Positions 41,590 through 50,446 are shown, counted from the stretch's first letter. The stretch: 64,000 bases of DNA from Cryptosporangium aurantiacum (GCF_900143005.1 NZ_FRCS01000003.1:124001-188000), one strand, 5' to 3'. A program made the numbers and translations. Notes: generated from the sequence alone by a model not told the origin.

Positions 41590-43431
41590 ATGGGCGGATA
41601 CCTGATCGCGTTGCGCATGGGAGCGCTCCCGGGCGAGGATTTGATTCATGGCCTACTGGAAGGGCGCTCCGCGCCTCGTGGAGTGAACGGCCCGGAGTGG
41701 TTGGAAGCAGGCATCGTCTCGGGTGACGTTCTGGTCGTCGGTAGCGACGCACGCGAACACATCCTCCACTTTGTTCGGGCCGACCGGGACGGGCTGATGA
41801 CCCGTCGCCTGCTGAGCTTCACCACCGACCGTCGCGCATCGGTGCGCCGGACGATCTTCGAGTTGCTGGACCAGTTGTGGGGCCGGGACTCCGGCTGGCC
41901 CCTGGTCGCGGACGCCGCCGAGCCGGCTCTGCGCGACGTGGACGCGGTGGTGCGGCGCGCCGCGGCGACACTGCTGGTGAACACCGCGGAACCGGATCGG
42001 GCCATGGCGGCGTTGTGCGCCTCGACCGATCCGGTCGTCCGGATCGCCCTCATGGACGCGATGCCCTGGCACAGGGTCGCCGGGCGGCAAGCCATCCTGC
42101 AACGCCTGCAGTCAGATCCCGTTCCGGCTATCCGGCTGCTGGCCAACGTCGCCACGCTCAGCGAAGACGACCCGGCGGCCTGGCCGGCGCTGGACGCGGC
42201 GATCCGTGCCGATCTCGACGCCTCCGCCGCTGTCCTGGACGTGCCGGGATCCCGCCTTCAGACGGCAGGCCGGCTCTGGGCCCGGGCGTTGATCCGCCTC
42301 GACCGGGAGGACGACTGCTGCTCCTGGGCGCGACGGCTGGCGAAGCCGGGCGAAGGTCCGCAGGTCCGGCTCGAAGGCGTACGGCTGGCGGTTGCGGCGA
42401 TGCGTGAGTGGCGGGCTGCGCCCGGCCGGGTGACGCCGATACTGACCGGCACGCTGGGGGAAGGGCCGTCCGAGGTGCGGTCTGCGGCGCTGAACGCGTT
42501 GGCGGCATCGTTGACGGCGTCCCGGCTGGCCGCCGACGACCTCGCGACGGTGATGGACGACCCTGAGCTCGGGGCGGTGGCCGCCACCGCGCTGGGTAGC
42601 GTCGGCGACCACCGGGCGGTGCCGTCTCTCGTGCGGCTGATGCTCTCCGACAGCGACGAGCCCCGCTTGGCCGAGGCGTTCAGGGCGGTTGCGCGGGCAG
42701 ATGCTGATCCGGGTGCGCCGGTGACCGCCGCCCGGCAAATGTTGGCCGCGCATCCGGACTCCTGCGCTCCGGACCTGCCGATGCAAGTGCTTGCCGCGTT
42801 CGGCCCGGCTGCGGCCACCGCGTTGCCGGAGCTGATCGCCAGGCTCCGGGGAGCCGAGAACGACACTCCGGACTGGGCGTTCTACGTCTTGGGACGGATC
42901 GGCCCAGCCGCCGCAGCCGCAGTCCCCGAGCTACGCCAATATCGGGCCCAAGGCGCGACGTTGGCTCTTCTCCGGGTGACCTCGGACCGGGAGGTGGCCG
43001 AGCGGTATCTCGCCGGCCGCCCGGACGAACCTCACCGTGGCCGCTTCGAATCGGAGCTGCTGACGTGGCTCGCCGAGCACGGCGGGCTCACCGTCCGCCA
43101 GCACAAACAGGTGCGGAGTCTGTTCCGGGCTCCCGGATTCGAGGAGGTGGAATCGGCCCGCGCGCTCTGGCTGCACGAAGGGCCCGCGGTAGCCCCCGAA
43201 CTACTGGAGGTTTTGCCGAAGTACCTGTCCGACGACCGGTACGCGGCCAAGGCGCTGCGGGTATTGGCTGCGATGAGGCCGCATGCGCGCCCTGTACTCG
43301 ACCAGCTGGATCAACTCGTGTCCTCGCGGCATCGGATCCGATTTAACATCGCCGACCTCGATGCCCAGATGCGCGCGGACGAGATGCTGCTCGCCGCGAC
43401 GCTCGCCGCCCGAAATCAAATCGCCGGATGA
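41590..43431 (+). CDS. HEAT-repeat protein (start possibly frameshifted)
   Basis: A long alpha-solenoid of about 600 residues, made of HEAT-like helix pairs (for example VVRIALMDAMPW, AVAATALGSVGDHRAVPSLVRLM, ATALPELIARL), with no other domain and no signal peptide. The frame is open from ATG 41590, but the more natural start is ATG 41648, which follows GCGAGGA and reads MAYWKGAPRLVE; one base added near 41684 would join it to WNGPEWLEAGIVSGDVL. HEAT proteins are scaffolds; its end is 31 bp from the convergent radical SAM gene, but no shared transcript is implied. Confidence 0.8.
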   Translation: MGGYLIALRMGALPGEDLIHGLLEGRSAPRGVNGPEWLEAGIVSGDVLVVGSDAREHILHFVRADRDGLMTRRLLSFTTDRRASVRRTIFELLDQLWGRDSGWPLVADAAEPALRDVDAVVRRAAATLLVNTAEPDRAMAALCASTDPVVRIALMDAMPWHRVAGRQAILQRLQSDPVPAIRLLANVATLSEDDPAAWPALDAAIRADLDASAAVLDVPGSRLQTAGRLWARALIRLDREDDCCSWARRLAKPGEGPQVRLEGVRLAVAAMREWRAAPGRVTPILTGTLGEGPSEVRSAALNALAASLTASRLAADDLATVMDDPELGAVAATALGSVGDHRAVPSLVRLMLSDSDEPRLAEAFRAVARADADPGAPVTAARQMLAAHPDSCAPDLPMQVLAAFGPAAATALPELIARLRGAENDTPDWAFYVLGRIGPAAAAAVPELRQYRAQGATLALLRVTSDREVAERYLAGRPDEPHRGRFESELLTWLAEHGGLTVRQHKQVRSLFRAPGFEEVESARALWLHEGPAVAPELLEVLPKYLSDDRYAAKALRVLAAMRPHARPVLDQLDQLVSSRHRIRFNIADLDAQMRADEMLLAATLAARNQIAG

Positions 43432-43462
43432 ACCGGGAAGGCGCTCCCGACTGCAGGTGCGG

Positions 43463-44725
43463 TCAGGTGTGTTCGAGGACGTTCTCGGCGACGCGGTGGA
43501 TGATATGGGTGATCAGGACGGTGAGATCCGCGCAGTAAACGGATGGATTGCGATATCCGACTCCAGTTTTGTACCGGTGCGCGTAGAGCCCACCACCGCA
43601 GATATCGCGGAGGGGACAGGCATTGCAGGTCTCGCAGAGCGCGGCTGCGCCGATCTGGCGGGCGACGACACCGGGATGTAGCAGCAGGCTGTCGAGCGGA
43701 TCGCGGGAGACGTGGTGGCCGGTGCTTGCGGCTCCGTTGAAGGCCGACTTGAGTTGATGGCAGAAGTCGACGGAGCCGTTGGTATCGATCGTGAGCGATT
43801 GAAAGGGAGCCAGCCCCACTGACTCCACTAGAGGCTGTCCACCCAGCACGAGACGGATGATCGCGTCGAACAAGCGAACCGTTATTGGCTGTGCTGGGGC
43901 GTCGTACCAGCGATCAAAAATCGGAATCAGCCAGTCGGCGTATGGGGTGGCACCTGAATTGCCGCCCCAGGCCGGCGGTGGCTGGCTCCAGTTGCCGTGT
44001 GGCAGCAGGAAGTCCAGCATGGGCGGCTGGTGGGCGATCAGCGCGTCATAGACCTCGATTGGATCGTTCGCCACGTCGACCGTGCACAGCATGCCGGCAA
44101 ACAGGTCGCGATACTCCGGAGTGCGCAGCGCGTCGAGGCCACGGACGACCGAATCGTAGCTGCCGCGTCCGTTGGCGTACTTCCGGTGCCGGTCGTGCGC
44201 CCCTTGGTCTCCATCCAGGCTGACGTAGGCGCGAATCCCGCAGTCCCGCATCAGCCGCAGGTTGTCGCAGTTCAGCAGCACCGCGTTCGTGGTCATGCGA
44301 ACGTCGAGTTCGATGCCGGGCGGGGTCTCGGCGCGGAACCGGGCGGTGAGGTAGGTGATCAGTTCGGGGCCGGCCATGAGCGGTTCCCCGCCGTGTAGCA
44401 CAACCTTCGCGACGCGAATATCGTCGGCGTGCATCCGCAGGTGTTCGCCGAACCGGATGGCCGCCTGGTCCACTGTGGTCTTCGACATGGTTGCCGGGTT
44501 TGCCTGCCAGCTGTCGTCCGCCATCTCGTAGACGTAGCAGTAATCGCACGACAGGTTGCACCTGCTGTGAACTTTGAGAACGAACTCGATAAACGGCCGG
44601 GGCTGCCACTGGGGATCGGCCAGCGCGGCATCGACGACGTCCTTGGCCGGCCACTCGGGACACTTGGCGCCTGCTGATGTGATCGACTCCAACCTCACCA
44701 GAGGAAGCTCTTTCACTTCGGCCAC
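43463..44725 (-). CDS. FxsB-like radical SAM/SPASM peptide maturase
   Basis: A 420-residue enzyme. The radical SAM cluster motif is C56-NLS-C60-DY-C63 (SRCNLSCDYCYVYE), with GGEPL for SAM binding. The C-terminal SPASM region (about 355-410) has CETCNACPLRDICGGGLYAHRY and NPSVYCADL, a pattern I know from FxsB-type enzymes, which join an aromatic side chain to the beta-carbon of a residue two positions on, giving a strained three-residue cyclophane. GTG 44725. It lies 126 bp behind a small Ala-rich gene ending in Phe-Ala-Asn on the same strand, its predicted substrate. Confidence 0.92.
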   Translation of the reverse strand: MAEVKELPLVRLESITSAGAKCPEWPAKDVVDAALADPQWQPRPFIEFVLKVHSRCNLSCDYCYVYEMADDSWQANPATMSKTTVDQAAIRFGEHLRMHADDIRVAKVVLHGGEPLMAGPELITYLTARFRAETPPGIELDVRMTTNAVLLNCDNLRLMRDCGIRAYVSLDGDQGAHDRHRKYANGRGSYDSVVRGLDALRTPEYRDLFAGMLCTVDVANDPIEVYDALIAHQPPMLDFLLPHGNWSQPPPAWGGNSGATPYADWLIPIFDRWYDAPAQPITVRLFDAIIRLVLGGQPLVESVGLAPFQSLTIDTNGSVDFCHQLKSAFNGAASTGHHVSRDPLDSLLLHPGVVARQIGAAALCETCNACPLRDICGGGLYAHRYKTGVGYRNPSVYCADLTVLITHIIHRVAENVLEHT

Positions 44726-44770
44726 CTTTGCGTAGTCCTCGTTTGCCCTGAACCTTGGCTCGCGTTGGAT

Positions 44771-44806
44771 GGCTGCGTGGTGTCAATGGCCAGTCACCAC
44801 GCAGCC
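44771..44806 (-). terminator. Strong hairpin between precursor and maturase genes
   Basis: A perfect 12-bp stem (44771-44782 with 44795-44806; GGCTGCGTGGTG) and a 12-base loop sit in the 126-bp gap. In RiPP operons such an intergenic hairpin often lets the precursor be made in excess over its enzyme by partial termination or mRNA protection. A small AGAAC-CA-GTTCT palindrome (44807-44818) adjoins it. Confidence 0.7.
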
Positions 44807-44851
44807 AGAACCAGTTCTGTTCTGAAGCCGGATGACTACTCAATCGTCGGA

Positions 44852-45034
44852 TCAGTTTGCGAACGAACCCGCCAGTGTCACGCCGCTATCGTGACTGTTG
44901 ACGCTTCCCACGATCGCATCGAGGGCGCTAGAGCCCGTGCCAGTCGCAGCGGTAAGCGCGGCCGCCGCAGCGGCTGTGGCGGCAGCAAGCGCTGCCGCCC
45001 GACGCAGAGAGTCCAGATTAGAGCTTTGTCGCAC
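44852..45034 (-). CDS. Putative triceptide (cyclophane RiPP) precursor peptide
   Basis: A 60-residue peptide. GTG 45034 has a strong ribosome-binding site, AGAAGGAGC, eight bases upstream. Residues 1-12 are polar (RQSSNLDSLRR), 13-31 almost pure Ala/Thr, then a Gly/Ser-rich stretch and the end VTLAGS-F58-A59-N60. The last three residues fit the aromatic-x-polar motif that three-residue-cyclophane radical SAM enzymes crosslink. Known Fxs precursors end F-x-S-x-x, so Phe at the third-last position and Asn in place of Ser differ. Ala-rich, low-complexity leaders are usual in this group. The next gene on the strand is the maturase. Confidence 0.75.
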   Translation of the reverse strand: MRQSSNLDSLRRAAALAAATAAAAAALTAATGTGSSALDAIVGSVNSHDSGVTLAGSFAN

Positions 45035-45575
45035 GTGGATGCTCCTTCTCGCCGAATTGGGTTAGGTCGAGAGCTTGCGATGTGCGTACGTCGAACCTGA
45101 TAGGTAGCTGCCGCAATGCGATGGTCTAGTGCGGTGTTGCCTACCGCAGCCGAATGCTTGCCTCTTGCGTGCCGTGGCCGATTCTGCGTGCCTTAGCCCT
45201 GGCCGCATCGTCGACGTTCCGGTAATCGCTCCGACGCTCTCAATGCCGTGCACATCAAGTCCAGATCGGAACCGGCGTGTCAAGGGTCATGCCGCATTTG
45301 ACCTTGTCCCGAGAATCGCTCACCGTGTGTCGGCTGACGAGCGATATACCTGCGCACCAGTAAACAATGACCGGATGCGAGCGTGTCGGGCTCACAGATC
45401 TCGCCGCCGGCTCACCAAGCCGAGCCCATGAGCGCCCAGCGCAAACGGGCTCGCAGACGCCACCTGGCCACCTGGAATCTGAGCTGTTGAAGACCCCCGG
45501 TATCGGCGCCCACCTTCATCTCGATCCGCAGGGCCGCCTCCGTATTCCCCTCGACGGCAACTGCTGGCACGCGGG
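45035..45575. other. Intergenic stretch upstream of the peptide gene
   Basis: No convincing gene. A plus-strand frame ending at 45579 has a good-looking end (IGAHLHLDPQGRLRIPLDG, then NCWHAG) with high third-position GC, and could be a small gene of up to 70 codons (45367-45579) without clear start. The promoter of the precursor gene must be on the minus strand near 45040-45130; I see no consensus element. Confidence 0.45.
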
Positions 45576-46028
45576 TTAGCGCAGCACGTCGGCTACCTTC
45601 TCAAGGCCGTCCCGGATCAGCCGCCCATAGTCATCGTCACCCAGCGCGCCGATCGTGTCGCGCGCCTGCTGAAGATGCTGACGAGCACGATCGAGATCGC
45701 CCAGCTTCCGATAGCACTCGCACAAGCTCAGGTGTAGCGACGGGTACAAGCCTGCGACCGACAGCGACACCCCGGCCTCTGCCAGGCGCGCATCGGTGAG
45801 CAGTTCGACTGCTTCCAACGCTCGCTGATCCCACAGAAGTTCTTCACGCACGTCATCCTGCGCATCAGCCATGGTGTGCGCGAGTGTGCACCGCTGGAGC
45901 GGATCCCCGCGCTCACGGCCGATCTCGTCCCAGAGCTCGCCGAGAAGACGACGTGCCGTCTCCCGCTCGCCCTGGTGATTGAGCTGCGCCGCGTCGCCGA
46001 TTCGGAGGAGCGTTGGATCCGTGATCAC
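45576..46028 (-). CDS. TPR-repeat protein
   Basis: A 150-residue helical protein with three to four tetratricopeptide-like helix pairs (AQLNHQGERETARRLLGEL, LHLSLCECYRKLGDLDRARQ, HLQQARDTIGALGDDDYG). Soluble. Starts at GTG 46028. Such proteins are common in actinomycetes as single genes and, with kinases or regulators, act as scaffolds. TPR proteins also occur near fxs-type RiPP genes, but the 541-bp gap argues against one operon. Confidence 0.8.
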   Translation of the reverse strand: MITDPTLLRIGDAAQLNHQGERETARRLLGELWDEIGRERGDPLQRCTLAHTMADAQDDVREELLWDQRALEAVELLTDARLAEAGVSLSVAGLYPSLHLSLCECYRKLGDLDRARQHLQQARDTIGALGDDDYGRLIRDGLEKVADVLR

Positions 46029-46315
46029 ACAGGCACCTTCCGCCGAGGCGCGCCCGTCGTGCGGAGCGAACCTGGCCGTACTTCAGCGCATCCAGAGCGC
46101 TTCGTCAACGTTTCAACTGCCGCGGACGCGGGTCGCTGGGCCAGCCGCTGTCGTCGCGTCCCCATGCTTCGCGCCCTGGACCGGCGCCCACCGGTCGGCT
46201 CCGCTCGGCGCGAGTCGGATACCTGTCGTAGGCGCGATTTGCGCCACTACGACCGCCGACAATTCCGGGCAGGACGGGCGGCCGGTGTCCGCCAGACCGA
46301 GGGAGGGCGTCGCCG

Positions 46316-46903
46316 TTGACCTTTCCTATCGACAACAGCCGCGTTCGGCCCCATCAAGCCTGGTACGCCGTCGCCGGGGTCGTCTTCGCGGTCAGCGTCC
46401 TCGCCGGCTGCGCCCTCAGCTTCAGGACCACCGAACGCGTCACGCCCGGTTCCCGGGCAGTCCTCGCGCAGTCGTTCGGCACGCGCATCGAGCACCCCTT
46501 ACAGGCGGGACGCATTTACGGCATCTATGTGCCCGAGAGGACGACCCTCACCGAAGACTGCACGACCATCCCGGCGGACGCCGGTGAGCTCCGCCGATCC
46601 GACCCCGCGGATCCGCGCGTCACCCACAGCAACTCGACATGGGTGGCTCGGCACGATCTGGAGGTACGCAAGTCCGGCCTGTACGGGATCATGTGCGGCC
46701 AGGAGAGCTTCGTCATCACCGACAACGCGACGGTCACGAGGACGGCCGGCTTCTACTTCAACGTCGGGGTCGGCGGCGTGGGCTGCCTCGGGGTCCTGAT
46801 CGCCGGCGGTGTCCTCGCGACCGTCGCGATACTGCGCGACATCAACCGGCGGCGGCTGCTCGAGGAGGCCGCGCGGTACCACCGCTGGGGCCCGCGCTAC
46901 TGA
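46316..46903 (+). CDS. Two-helix membrane protein with extracytoplasmic domain
   Basis: A 195-residue protein: membrane helix at about 16-35, an outside domain of about 110 residues with two cysteines that could pair (ERTTLTEDCTTIP and LYGIMCGQESF), then a second helix (about 145-170) and a basic tail (RDINRRRLLEEAARYHRWGPRY, part). TTG 46316 is preceded by GGGAGGG. No family recognised. It seems to stand alone. Confidence 0.68.
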   Translation: MTFPIDNSRVRPHQAWYAVAGVVFAVSVLAGCALSFRTTERVTPGSRAVLAQSFGTRIEHPLQAGRIYGIYVPERTTLTEDCTTIPADAGELRRSDPADPRVTHSNSTWVARHDLEVRKSGLYGIMCGQESFVITDNATVTRTAGFYFNVGVGGVGCLGVLIAGGVLATVAILRDINRRRLLEEAARYHRWGPRY

Positions 46904-46983
46904 GCGACCGAGGCGACGCCGCGGTCGGCGCGGCGACGGGCCGCCAGGCGGCCCTCGTGAAGCTCGTCCGAACCGGACCGTGC

Positions 46984-47380
46984 TTAGCCGGACGTTGAGC
47001 GGCGTCCCGACGGGCGGCGGCGAGGCTGTCGCACGGTGCTGGACTCCCGCACGACCAACTCCGGCTCGAAGACGAGATCGCGGTGCTCCCGCGTCCGGTC
47101 GGCCATCTCCTCGAGGAGGACGTGCACGGCGGCGCGGCCGATCTCGGTGGCCGGTTGGTGCACGCTGGTCAGCTCGACGGCGCTGGCCGCGCTAGCCAGG
47201 TCGGTGTCGTCGAAGCCGACCACCGCAAGATCGTCCGGGATGCGCAAGCCTGCGTCGGTCGCCACGCGAACGAGACCCACCGCGATCAAGGCGTTGGCGC
47301 AGAACACCGCCGTCGGTCGCTCCGCTGCATCGAGGGACAGGAGGTGAGCACCGGCGGCGATCCCATCGGTGATCAGCGAG
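46984..47380 (-). pseudogene. LacI-family regulator, C-terminal remnant
   Basis: The C-terminal third of a LacI-type regulator: LITDGIAAGAHLLSLDAAER, PTAVFCANALIAVGLVRVA, IPDDLAVVGFDDTDLA, LTSVHQPATEIGRAAVHVL and PELVVRESS. DNA-binding and most of the sugar-binding domain are missing. At its upstream edge (about 47380) the frame abuts a remnant of another gene, showing a deletion fusion. Non-functional. Confidence 0.82.
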
Positions 47381-47473
47381 GGCCTCCTCGCGCCACCGAG
47401 CCCGCGCCGCACGCGGCAGGAGCCGGGCCGCGACCGCGAGCAGGATCCGTAACGTCGGCTCGGAGGCGCTCAC
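47380..47473 (-). pseudogene. Truncated PadR-partner gene
   Basis: GTG 47473 overlaps the PadR stop (GTGA) and reads SASEPTLRILLAVAARLLP and then RAARARWREEALA before running into LacI-derived sequence. PadR genes are usually followed, with such an overlap, by a membrane-protein gene starting in this way; only about 30 codons remain. Confidence 0.6.
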
Positions 47474-47802
47474 GCCTCGGCCCCCGCGCTGCGCACCACC
47501 GACGCCCGGCCCGGCCGACGCCGACGCTCCTCGACCCGGGCGAGCGCGGTGCGCGCTTGCCGTGCTCCATCGGCGGTGAGGCGGTAGAAACGCCGGCGCG
47601 GGCGTCCTTCGGCCCGGGGATCGACGTCTTCCCACCGGCTGGTCACCCAGCCCGCGGTCTCCAACCTGGTGAGGATCGGGTAGATCGTGCCCGGCGGCAA
47701 GCCGGTGCCGTCGACCACCGCCAGGCCGTAGCGTTCCGCGTCGGGTTCGGCGAGGAGATCACGCAGCACGAGTTGTGTCTGCAGGGTCATCCGAGGGTCC
47801 AT
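47470..47802 (-). CDS. PadR-family transcriptional regulator
   Basis: A 110-residue winged-helix repressor (TLQTQLVLRDLLAEPDAERYG, quoted part; LPPGTIYPILTRLETAGWV; GRPRRRFYRLTADG). ATG 47802 is preceded at eight bases by CTATATAGA, a -10-like element (about 47812-47819), so the mRNA is probably leaderless and the site may also be the operator. Its usual downstream partner gene is truncated, so it may only regulate itself or a distant target. Confidence 0.92.
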   Translation of the reverse strand: MDPRMTLQTQLVLRDLLAEPDAERYGLAVVDGTGLPPGTIYPILTRLETAGWVTSRWEDVDPRAEGRPRRRFYRLTADGARQARTALARVEERRRRPGRASVVRSAGAEA

Positions 47803-47977
47803 ACTCGTACTCTATATAGGGTCGCAGATTCGCCACAGCCAGTTGGTGAGGACCGCGCACCGACGAGGCAGTCGCTCAGCTCTGCCGGAGCAGTGCGAGG
47901 AATTCGTGACCTCGCTGCTGAGCACCTCGGCCGTCGCGGCCAGGCCTTCTCGGACGGCGTCCGCGTCGCGTCGCTGC

Positions 47978-50446
47978 TCACCCTTCGCCGCCGGGGCCGG
48001 TGCGGGCGGCCGCGGACGGCGCAGCAGACGGTAGGCGAACGGTCATGGTGGTACCGGGCTTGTTGTCGCTCGCGGCGATCTGTCCGCCGTGGCATTCGAC
48101 GATGGTGCGGGTGACGACCAGACCCAGCCCGGTGCCGGGCGCGCCGCTGGCGCGTGCGATGGAGGACCGGAAGAAGCGCTGGAAGAGCTGATCGCGTTCG
48201 GCTTCGGGAATACCGATGCCAGTATCGGAGACGGTGAGGACGGTACCGGCGCAATCGGTGGCCAGCCGGATCGTGAGAGTCCCGCCGTCGCGGTTGTACT
48301 TGACCCCGTTCGACAACAGGTTGTCCAGCATTTGCCGCAGGCGCTGCGGGTCGCCGTGGAGGGGCACCCGATCGGGAACGTCCAGGATAAGGGTGACCCG
48401 GCGCCGGTCGGCGGCGGCCCGCACCGAGACCGCGGCGTCACGGACGAGACCGGCTAGGTCGATGTCGGCCGGCCGGAGCGTGATCTTGCCGGACTCTAGC
48501 CCGGCCAGGTCGAGGAGGTCATCGATGATCGCAGTCAGGCTGTCGCTGTTGCGGCCGATGACCTCGATCATCGGCCGGATCTCCGGTGGCAGTTGCTCAG
48601 GCAGGTCGGCCAGCAGCTGGGTGTACGTGGTAATCGAGGTCAGCGGAGTGCGCAGCTCATGGCCGACCAGCGCCAGGAAGTCGTCCTTGGTGCGGGCCAG
48701 CTCGAGCGCCACCTCCTCGGCGCGGCGCCGCTGCAGATACTCACCGACGTATGCGGCGACGCTGCACAGGTGGCTGGTCAGCAGCTCCTGATCCTCATCG
48801 AGGGTGTCGGCGTAGAGGGCGAGGACACCGAGCACGTCCGACCCTGAGCGGACCGGAACGGCCAGCGCGGTGCGCAATCCTGGCCAGGGCAGGGTCTCGT
48901 ATTCGAAACAGTGACCGGCCGTCAGATCAGCCACCCACACCGGAGCGCCGGTGGACCAGGTCGTACCGGCCAGTCCCTGCCCGGGGGACAGTGCGGGGAC
49001 GACGAGCGGATCGCCGCGGCCCGGCTCGGCGGTCCAGGTTGCCGCCGGCCGCAGCACGTCGGCGGACTCGTCGACCAACCACAACTCCGCGTGCGGCCAC
49101 TTCCAGCAATCCGCGATCGCAGCCAGGACCGCCTGGGCCGCCTCGGCAGTCCCGGCGGCATCGACCAGGGCCCGGGAGACGGCCAGCTCACACTCCCGGA
49201 ACCGCTGGGCACGCCGCTGCTCGGTGACCTCGTCGAGCACCACCACCGCACCGAGGACGACACCGTCCACGACGATGCGTTCGGCGTTGACAATCAGGGT
49301 CCGCCGGGGGCGTCCGGGGACCGCCAGACCCAGTTCAGCCTGACGGACCTGCTCACCGGCCAGGGCGCGGGCGCTGGGATGCTCCGCCGGGACCAGCGGG
49401 CGCCCGTCCGGCCAGACCAGGTGGTCGCGTCCGAGGTCGGCCGCGGCGGTAGGAACGCCGACGGGCAGGTCCAGCAGCCCACCCAGCGCAGCGTTGGTGA
49501 ACGCGGTCTGCCCGGCGGCGTCGCACGCGTAGACGCTCGCGGTCAAGCTATCGAGCAAGGTACGAAGAAATCCGCCGGTACGGGCAGGCGCTCGCCCGTC
49601 GCGGCGCAGCGACAGGTCCACCATCGTGCCGCAGATCCAGCTGCCGCCCGGCACCGGCAACGCAGAGAGAGCCACCTGGACCGGCACGTCTCCACCGTCC
49701 CGCGTGCGGACCCGCAGAACCCGCTGCGCCCCCTGTCCGTCCCGCCGCTCGAGGAGAAGATCGCGCAGCTGGGACAACGCCTGACGTCTCTCGGCCAGGT
49801 CCGCCGCGGGTAGCAGGAGATCGTGGAGGAACCGGCCGCGTGCTTCCGCCGCGGTCCATCCGAACAGCGCGCTGGCCGCCGTGTTCCACAGCCGGATCCG
49901 GCCGGTCGTGTCCACGGCGACGAACGCCTCGGCGAGGGCGTCGATCACCGAAGTGACATCGGGCGGGCCGTCATCGTCCGGCGCGGGATGAACCAGCCCG
50001 GGGATCAGACCGGCGGTGAGTGCGACTGCGTTGAGCGCTGCCACCTGCTCCGCGGTCCAGGGCCGGGCCCGGACGTCCACCGCGCACAGCACACCGACCA
50101 CCGTCTGACCATCGCAGAGCGGCACACCGGCGTAGGCGCGCAATCCGAGCCGGGCAGCGCCCGGCGAATTCCGCGCCCGCTCGTCGCCGTCGGCATCGGT
50201 AATAAGTACCGGCCGCAGGCCAGCCACAACATGCTGGCACAACGAATCGACCAGCGGAATGCGATCTCCTGCAGCCAACGACCCCGGCGCGCCGAACACT
50301 CCGGCGAAATGGTCCCACTCCTCGTCGACCAAGGAGACCAACCCCGCAGGTGCCTGCGCGACGTGCGCGGCCGCCTCCGCAATCGTGGTCAACGAGCACG
50401 CCATACCCGTACTGGTCGCGCTCATCGCACTGGCACCGTTGACCAT
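47978..50446 (-). CDS. Soluble hybrid-sensor histidine kinase GAF-PAS-PAS-GAF-HisKA-HATPase
   Basis: A kinase of about 822 residues. N-terminal GAF (GLVSLVDEEWDHFAGVFGA, VLITDADGDERARN, AYAGVPL), two PAS domains (ALAEAFVAVDTTGRIRLWNT; TASVYACDAAGQTAFTNAAL), a second GAF (LWLVDESADVLRPAATW), HisKA with LVGHELRTPLTSI and an intact ATP-binding domain (DNLLSNGVKYN, VSDTGIGIPEAE, GAPGTGLGL). No membrane helix. Starts at 50446 or 50425 are both possible. No response regulator is adjacent (orphan). Paralogous to the kinase at 51265-53784, which is on the other strand. Confidence 0.92.
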   Translation of the reverse strand: MVNGASAMSATSTGMACSLTTIAEAAAHVAQAPAGLVSLVDEEWDHFAGVFGAPGSLAAGDRIPLVDSLCQHVVAGLRPVLITDADGDERARNSPGAARLGLRAYAGVPLCDGQTVVGVLCAVDVRARPWTAEQVAALNAVALTAGLIPGLVHPAPDDDGPPDVTSVIDALAEAFVAVDTTGRIRLWNTAASALFGWTAAEARGRFLHDLLLPAADLAERRQALSQLRDLLLERRDGQGAQRVLRVRTRDGGDVPVQVALSALPVPGGSWICGTMVDLSLRRDGRAPARTGGFLRTLLDSLTASVYACDAAGQTAFTNAALGGLLDLPVGVPTAAADLGRDHLVWPDGRPLVPAEHPSARALAGEQVRQAELGLAVPGRPRRTLIVNAERIVVDGVVLGAVVVLDEVTEQRRAQRFRECELAVSRALVDAAGTAEAAQAVLAAIADCWKWPHAELWLVDESADVLRPAATWTAEPGRGDPLVVPALSPGQGLAGTTWSTGAPVWVADLTAGHCFEYETLPWPGLRTALAVPVRSGSDVLGVLALYADTLDEDQELLTSHLCSVAAYVGEYLQRRRAEEVALELARTKDDFLALVGHELRTPLTSITTYTQLLADLPEQLPPEIRPMIEVIGRNSDSLTAIIDDLLDLAGLESGKITLRPADIDLAGLVRDAAVSVRAAADRRRVTLILDVPDRVPLHGDPQRLRQMLDNLLSNGVKYNRDGGTLTIRLATDCAGTVLTVSDTGIGIPEAERDQLFQRFFRSSIARASGAPGTGLGLVVTRTIVECHGGQIAASDNKPGTTMTVRLPSAAPSAAARTGPGGEG

